64,000 nt of DNA from Synergistaceae bacterium (GTDB taxonomy: Bacteria; Synergistota; Synergistia; Synergistales; Aminobacteriaceae), in contig JAHDLC010000013.1 of assembly GCA_018436595.1 (NCBI GenBank), forward strand, positions 62,001-126,000. Reading direction: 5' to 3'. The notes under the pieces are model-generated. The model was given only the letters and a program-made list of their open reading frames with translations, was not told the origin of the DNA and made no database searches. The first letter of the stretch is position 1. Every line of letters starts with the position of its first letter. The position numbers and the translations under genes are program-made. Positions 60,032 to 64,000 of the stretch are shown one piece after another.

Positions 60032-61420
60032 CTACGCTCCCGACACGGTCTCGAAGGTATACCGGAAGATGCCGGGATCCAGTGGATCCTTCAGGGTGAG
60101 CAGGTGATCCACCGTCCACTGGTAGCACTTGTTCTTCGGGAAAAGCGGCTCATCCGTTATGAGGGCCACCGACCCTCCCGAGGAGTTCATCTGGCCGGGG
60201 TAGCTCATGTAGAAGAAGCGGAACTTGGCGCACTTTGCGACGGAGGTGGCCAGCTCGAGGTCCTTCGAGATGACTTCGATGACGATGGCGATCTCGTGGG
60301 ACTGAGTGATCTCCACGGGCTCGTTCTCCTTCATGACGGCATTCTTTCCGTAGGGGTGGAAGAAGAGTTCGTACTGGTCGTCCCGGGCGGGCCCGATGAT
60401 CTCGGAGACCTTCTTCCGCGTGTCGGCGAGGATCTGGTCGAGGTGGGCGATGGCCCGCGTGTCCCGGATGCCCACGAGATGGTATACTCTATGACCGGCC
60501 TCTCCGGCCCCCTCGAGCTTGACCTTGTAGCTGCCGTCGGGGGAGGGGACGAAAAGGCTGCCCGTGACTTTGCAGATCCGGTCCGTCTGGGCCTCGTATT
60601 TGCTGGCGTGCATGTCGAGGATGCCGCCGGGGAGGGCCTGGATGAAGGGGTTGGTCCGTTCGTACATGGAGTGGGCCGCCACGCTGTGGGGGGTGGCCTG
60701 CTGGTCGGGGTGTATGGGCTCGATGGTGAAGTGGTCCTCGTACACCGTCCCGATGATGGATTCCTTCACCTTCTGGGGCCAGCAGACGAGGGAGGCGCAT
60801 TCGGCGGCCTTCCCCATGTGGAGGCTCACGCCCCTGTCGAAGCCTTTGAAAATCGGGTAGGCGGCAAGCACCGCGTCGTCGCAGGCCCGCCCGGCGATGA
60901 TCACGTCCGCTCCCTTTTCCAGGGCGTGCATGATCTGTTCCACTCCCATGCTGGCCGTGACGTTGGTGGTGTTGTCAAGGACGTCGTCCGTCAGGGGGAA
61001 GGACGCCCCCAGGGGTTCCGTTGCCCCTTTCCCCACCCGCTCCCGGAGAGTCTCCATGGGTATCTGGGAGTAGATGAGGGCCATGGTGAAGGGCTCCATC
61101 TTCCGTTCCTTCGCCACGGTGCGGATGATGTCACCGTAAAGGTTGACCCCCCTGTCCGTGCCGGTGGTGCTGCATGAGCCCACGATCATGGGGACCTTCT
61201 TCTTCCTGGCTTCCACGAGGGTGATCTCGAGGTCGTGACGCTCCCATTCGATGGGGTTGTGGGGCATGTCCGCCCCCAAAAACGTGGGGCCGGCATCGGC
61301 AGTTCCCGCGTCGGCCCCAAAGCAGTCGATTTCCCTTTTGACACCTTCGTAGAAGGTTCCCTTCTCGATGATGTTGTCTCCGAGGTTGCCCGTTGAAACC
61401 AGCAGAGAAACTTTTCTCAT
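60032..61420 (-). CDS. AtuA-like acyclic terpene utilisation family protein (DUF1446)
   Basis: 462 residues from the ATG at 61420 (GGAAGGAG upstream). The frame is open a little further, but that part overlaps the promoter. DUF1446 features: DCFGADAGTADAGPTFLG, VPMIVGSCSTTGTDRGVN, DVIIAGRACDDAVLAAYPIF and a C-terminal domain with FFYMSYPGQMNSSGGSVALI. AtuA is needed for citronellol/geraniol catabolism in Pseudomonas, but its reaction is unknown. First gene of the operon. Confidence 0.9.
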   Translation of the reverse strand: MRKVSLLVSTGNLGDNIIEKGTFYEGVKREIDCFGADAGTADAGPTFLGADMPHNPIEWERHDLEITLVEARKKKVPMIVGSCSTTGTDRGVNLYGDIIRTVAKERKMEPFTMALIYSQIPMETLRERVGKGATEPLGASFPLTDDVLDNTTNVTASMGVEQIMHALEKGADVIIAGRACDDAVLAAYPIFKGFDRGVSLHMGKAAECASLVCWPQKVKESIIGTVYEDHFTIEPIHPDQQATPHSVAAHSMYERTNPFIQALPGGILDMHASKYEAQTDRICKVTGSLFVPSPDGSYKVKLEGAGEAGHRVYHLVGIRDTRAIAHLDQILADTRKKVSEIIGPARDDQYELFFHPYGKNAVMKENEPVEITQSHEIAIVIEVISKDLELATSVAKCAKFRFFYMSYPGQMNSSGGSVALITDEPLFPKNKCYQWTVDHLLTLKDPLDPGIFRYTFETVSGA

Positions 61421-61472
61421 GGATATGTCTCCTTCCGTTGTTATATTTTGCTCAGTCGGAAAAATCAGCAAA

Positions 61473-61488
61473 CGGAAATTGATTGCCG
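61473..61488. promoter_or_regulatory. Imperfect NrpR-type operator in the catabolic leader
   Basis: CGGAA-ATTGAT-TGCCG: the same geometry as the perfect site at 61636-61651, with one mismatch in the right arm. It lies roughly +10 to +25 relative to the predicted minus-strand transcription start, a roadblock position for a repressor. Confidence 0.5.
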
Positions 61489-61498
61489 AAAATGTGCG

Positions 61499-61533
61499 GG
61501 GTAATGATACCCATAATAAAGGCTGATTGTCAA
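61499..61533 (-). promoter_or_regulatory. Strong promoter of the catabolic operon, with palindrome over the -10 box
   Basis: On the minus strand, consensus TTGACA (61528-61533) and TATCAT (61504-61509) with an 18-nt spacer. The palindrome GGGTA-ATGA-TACCC (61499-61512) straddles the -10 box and could be a second protein-binding site. Confidence 0.75.
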
Positions 61534-61635
61534 GCTTGGAAAAAAATGATATAAAACAACCAGTATTTTTAAAGGCTATGAGTTTTTATGCAGGCGGGAA
61601 AGAGGCTTTTTTGTTACACGAACTGGAGATAAAAT

Positions 61636-61651
61636 CGGAATTACATTTCCG
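61636..61651. promoter_or_regulatory. Perfect NrpR-type operator upstream of the regulator gene
   Basis: CGGAA-TTACAT-TTCCG matches GGAA-N6-TTCC, the operator described for NrpR in methanogenic archaea, with an additional C-G pair. It lies 45 nt before the regulator start and overlaps or abuts candidate promoter elements (TTTCCG with TAAAAT at 17 nt), which suggests autoregulation. Confidence 0.65.
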
Positions 61652-61695
61652 TAATTTCAAAAGACAGATAAAATCTTTTCTTTATGGAGGTCAAG

Positions 61696-62706
61696 ATGCC
61701 GGAAATCGAAGAATACCCCGAAACAGTGGTAGAGATTATGAGGACGCTGTACTTTTCAGGGAAGCTTCAGCCCTCCGCAGATCTCCGGAACTCTCTCGAA
61801 AAACGGGGGATAGCGGTAGAAACCAGGACGATACGGTATCACCTGACGAACCTTGAAAAGAGCGGCTTGGTTCGTCGTTTCGGAAATAAGGGAGTTGTGC
61901 TTACCGAAAAAGGAATCGGCGAAGCGAAAATGCTGCTCGTATTCGATCGGGTCGGTGGACTGGCCATGGAAACCGAGCGCCTGTCCCTTGACTGTGATTA
62001 TTCTTTTGCAGTGAACCGGGGGACTATTATGGTCAATACACTCCTGGTGGAAGAGGCGGAAACATCGAGGGCAATTGAAATTCTGAAGGAGACGGCAGCG
62101 AGCGGTGTGATTCTCTCCTCCCTGCTTGGGGTTCTGAAACCCGGGCAGAGAATGTGGAACTGTGAGGTTCCGGAGGGAAAGAATGCCTTTATCGGAGTGT
62201 CGAGCAGAAATTACGACATTATTCTTCAGCAGGCCCGTATACCCACCGAGACAAGCGCAACATTCCTGTACAGGGTTGAAGACCATAAGCCGAAGGGTAT
62301 AGCGGAAATAATATCCCATTCCGGGACGACGCTGAGTCCGGGTGAACTTCTCATCAGGGGAAAATACACCTCAGTTTCGGAGGTAGTGAGGACGGGAAGC
62401 GGTCTTGTCACTGCGGCTATTAAAACATTTCCTTCTATTTTCTTCGACGAGGTGCAGAAAATCTTTGATTGCCTTGAAAAAAGCCTTTTTTCTGGCACAA
62501 TCGAATTAAAAGCCCAGATCCCTCAGGCCTACAGGATGTCTTACAAGGACAGGAACAGGGGGTACATGCTGATTTACGGAGGGGCGAATTTCTTTGCGCC
62601 TCTCGTGGAGCAGGGGATCGCCGGAGAGCTTTCCATAAGCCACAGCATCTACCAGAGCGAGCGCATGAAGCCGGTAGACCTTTTCAGTGAAGATTTCCCG
62701 GGATAA
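61696..62706 (+). CDS. NrpR-like transcriptional regulator (winged HTH plus DUF128)
   Basis: 336 residues. I take the ATG at 61696, 5 nt after GGAGG. The in-frame ATG at 61684 would put the binding site inside the gene. Residues ~8-75 are a winged helix of the NrpR_N type (RTIRYHLTNLEKSGLVRRFG, GVVLTEKGIGEAKM). Residues ~80-330 form one DUF128 domain (DCDYSFAVNRGTIMVNTLLV, GLVTAAIKTFPSIFFDEVQ). Archaeal NrpR represses nitrogen-assimilation genes and is released by 2-oxoglutarate. Here the target is probably the divergent carboxylate operon, with an oxo acid as likely signal. A terminator follows. Confidence 0.85.
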   Translation: MPEIEEYPETVVEIMRTLYFSGKLQPSADLRNSLEKRGIAVETRTIRYHLTNLEKSGLVRRFGNKGVVLTEKGIGEAKMLLVFDRVGGLAMETERLSLDCDYSFAVNRGTIMVNTLLVEEAETSRAIEILKETAASGVILSSLLGVLKPGQRMWNCEVPEGKNAFIGVSSRNYDIILQQARIPTETSATFLYRVEDHKPKGIAEIISHSGTTLSPGELLIRGKYTSVSEVVRTGSGLVTAAIKTFPSIFFDEVQKIFDCLEKSLFSGTIELKAQIPQAYRMSYKDRNRGYMLIYGGANFFAPLVEQGIAGELSISHSIYQSERMKPVDLFSEDFPG

Positions 62707-62714
62707 GGGGCTGA

Positions 62715-62744
62715 ACGGGGCCGAAGTTCCGGCCCCCGTTTTTT
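62715..62744 (+). terminator. Rho-independent terminator after the regulator gene
   Basis: ACGGGGCCG pairs with the CGGCCCCCGT region with a small bulge, followed by TTTTTT. The end overlaps the stop of the convergent acetyltransferase gene. Confidence 0.7.
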
Positions 62745-63249
62745 ATATTCTGGCGAGCCTGTCCAGGGCTTCTCCGGCCAGGCGGAACACCGTCCACCCG
62801 TCCAGGGGTTCGGCGCCGAGAGAGCGGTAAAACTTGATGGACGGTTCATTCCAGTCCAGGACCGACCATTCGAAGCGGGCGCATCCCCGTTCTTTCGCCA
62901 GGCACGCCAGGTATGAGAGGATGGCCTTGCCCATCCCCCTCCCCCGCATTTCGGGCTTCACGTACACGTCTTCGAGGTAGAGCCCGAGCCGTCCTGCAAA
63001 CGTGGAGAAGTTGTGGAAGTAGACGGCGTAAGCCACCGGCTCCCCCTGCCACTCTCCCAGAAGAGCCGTTGCCCCCGGGCGGATGCCGAAGAGGCTCACT
63101 TCCAGGCTCTCCTCGGTGGCCGTCACCTGGTCATCGAGCTTTTCGTACACCGCAAGCTCCCGTATCAGGGAGAGAAGGGCGGGCACATCCTCTTTCACAG
63201 CCTGCCGGAGGGTGAAGCCATCGATTTTCGTCACTATAGTCATGTCCAT
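62743..63249 (-). CDS. GNAT-family N-acetyltransferase (diamine acetyltransferase-like)
   Basis: 168 residues from the ATG at 63249. Alternatives are the ATG at 63243 and a TTG at 63264. The acetyl-CoA loop is VKPEMRGRGMGKAIL preceded by LYLEDVYV, and the C-terminal motif is WNEPSIKFYRSLGAEPL. The N-terminal block TLRQAVKEDVPALLSLIREL and the overall order match the spermidine/spermine acetyltransferase-like branch. The substrate is a small amine by family analogy only. Confidence 0.85.
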   Translation of the reverse strand: MDMTIVTKIDGFTLRQAVKEDVPALLSLIRELAVYEKLDDQVTATEESLEVSLFGIRPGATALLGEWQGEPVAYAVYFHNFSTFAGRLGLYLEDVYVKPEMRGRGMGKAILSYLACLAKERGCARFEWSVLDWNEPSIKFYRSLGAEPLDGWTVFRLAGEALDRLARI

Positions 63250-63289
63250 CAGCCTTTCCTTCAAATTGAGCCCGTGACAGGCTCTCCGC

Positions 63290-64000
63290 TCAGTAGATCC
63301 TCAGCTTCAGCTCTTCGCTCAGTCTCCTGAGCATGGCCAGCCCCGCCACGGAGTTCCCTTTCCTGTCCAGGGCGGGCCCGCAGGTGCCGATGCCCATCCT
63401 TCCCGGGACAGCCGCGGCGATTCCTCCGCCCACGCCGCTCTTGGCCGGGATGCCCACCGAGACGGCGAACTCTCCGGATCCGTCGTACATGCCGCAGGTG
63501 GCCATGATGGTCCTCACGACCCGCGCCACCTCAGGGCTCACCACCCGTTCTCCCGTCACCGGGTTCGTTCCGTCCGCCGCGAGGGTTGCCCCGAGCACGG
63601 CGAGGTCCTCGCAGGTGACCTCCAGGCTGCACTGCCGGAAGTAGGCGTCAAGGATGTCCTCGATGTCGCCCTCAAGGTTGCCCACGCTTTTCAGGAACCA
63701 TGCCAGCGCCCTGTTTCGGTCGCTCGTTCCCTTCTCCGACAGGTAGACCGCCTCGTTCACTGCCACCGCCTTTCTGCCCGTCATCCGTGCGGCCATGTCG
63801 CTCACGGCAGTCATGCGTTCCCGGCTCTCCTTCCAGGGAAGCAGGGAAAGCACCACGATGGCCCCGGAATTGATGAGGGGATTGTGGGGGCGGTGGGGCG
63901 CATCCATCTCCAGGCGCATAATGGAGTTGAATGGGTCCGCGAGAGGATCCATCCCCACGGCGGAGAACACCTTCTCTTCACCGCATTCGGAAAGGGCGAG
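63290..64000 (-). CDS. glsA: Glutaminase A (5' end beyond the window)
   Basis: The frame continues to the right edge of the window (LALSECGEEK precedes the GTG at 63970), so at least 237 residues are visible. The serine-dependent beta-lactamase-like glutaminase family is shown by FNSIMRLEMDAPHRPHNPLI, INSGAIVVLSLLPW, NEAVYLSEKGTSDRN and CGMYDGSGEFAVSVGIPAKS. The catalytic SxxK of the N-terminal part lies outside. It deamidates glutamine to glutamate, in keeping with an amino-acid-fermenting lifestyle. Confidence 0.93.
   Translation of the reverse strand, partial: LALSECGEEKVFSAVGMDPLADPFNSIMRLEMDAPHRPHNPLINSGAIVVLSLLPWKESRERMTAVSDMAARMTGRKAVAVNEAVYLSEKGTSDRNRALAWFLKSVGNLEGDIEDILDAYFRQCSLEVTCEDLAVLGATLAADGTNPVTGERVVSPEVARVVRTIMATCGMYDGSGEFAVSVGIPAKSGVGGGIAAAVPGRMGIGTCGPALDRKGNSVAGLAMLRRLSEELKLRIY

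Noticed and set aside
1-64000. tRNA, rRNA, CRISPR, insertion-sequence and prophage features
   Set aside because: I looked for direct-repeat arrays, transposase motifs, cloverleaf-type sequences and integrase genes and saw none that I could support by eye.

Overview
The window is a GC-rich bacterial chromosome segment, densely packed on both strands. I saw no rRNA, tRNA, CRISPR array, insertion sequence or prophage. Gene content points to a strictly anaerobic, amino-acid- and organic-acid-fermenting bacterium: indolepyruvate:ferredoxin oxidoreductase, glutaminase, an N-carbamoyl-amino-acid-hydrolase-like peptidase, a TAXI-type TRAP transporter, a polyferredoxin and de novo cobalamin assembly. 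My best guess is Synergistota. This rests on overall gene content, not on a marker-gene comparison.

Layout. 1-3.7 kb: the 3' end of a MalT-like LuxR regulator and four small or secreted proteins of unknown role, closed by a terminator and a dispersed-repeat patch. 3.75-10.2 kb: an AddAB-type helicase-nuclease pair. 10.4-11.5 kb: a YefM-YoeB toxin-antitoxin module and a small secreted-protein gene interrupted by an in-frame TGA. 11.5-17.9 kb: IorAB, a HAD phosphatase, a YyaL-like protein and a MATE pump. 18-21 kb: CheV, an unknown protein coupled to it, and the primary sigma factor. 21-30.3 kb: cobalamin genes. CbiA and the corrinoid adenosyltransferase diverge from dodecin and a tightly coupled run CbiP-PduX-CbiB-CobD-CobU-CobT-CobS, which covers adenosylation, the aminopropanol arm and nucleotide-loop assembly. 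30.6-35.4 kb: secreted proteins of unknown function, including a two-repeat protein and a zinc-phospholipase-like protein, then a DsrE-family protein. 35.4-43.5 kb: metabolic and housekeeping genes (histidine phosphatase, 2-hydroxyacid dehydrogenase, ExoIII, hydrolase, polyferredoxin, pirin, DJ-1, phosphoglucomutase). 43.5-48.2 kb: two very small genes, an M20 amidohydrolase, secreted proteins, an SprA-like metalloprotease-related protein and a secreted hydratase-family protein.

49.7-62.7 kb is the most interesting region. A minus-strand cluster of ten genes (an eleventh, an exported Ntn hydrolase, may belong) encodes an AtuA-like DUF1446 protein, DUF4387, three MmgE/PrpD paralogues, an aconitase/LeuCD-type hydro-lyase, a TAXI TRAP transporter and an isocitrate-lyase/PEP-mutase-family lyase. 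It diverges from a bacterial homologue of the archaeal regulator NrpR. The intergenic region has a strong promoter toward the cluster and two inverted repeats with the geometry GGAA-N6-TTCC, the operator type described for archaeal NrpR: one perfect, beside the regulator gene, and one with a single mismatch, just downstream of the catabolic promoter. I infer a regulated uptake and breakdown route for a branched di- or tricarboxylic acid, with dehydration and rehydration steps followed by retro-aldol cleavage. The right end holds a GNAT acetyltransferase and the 3' part of a glutaminase gene.
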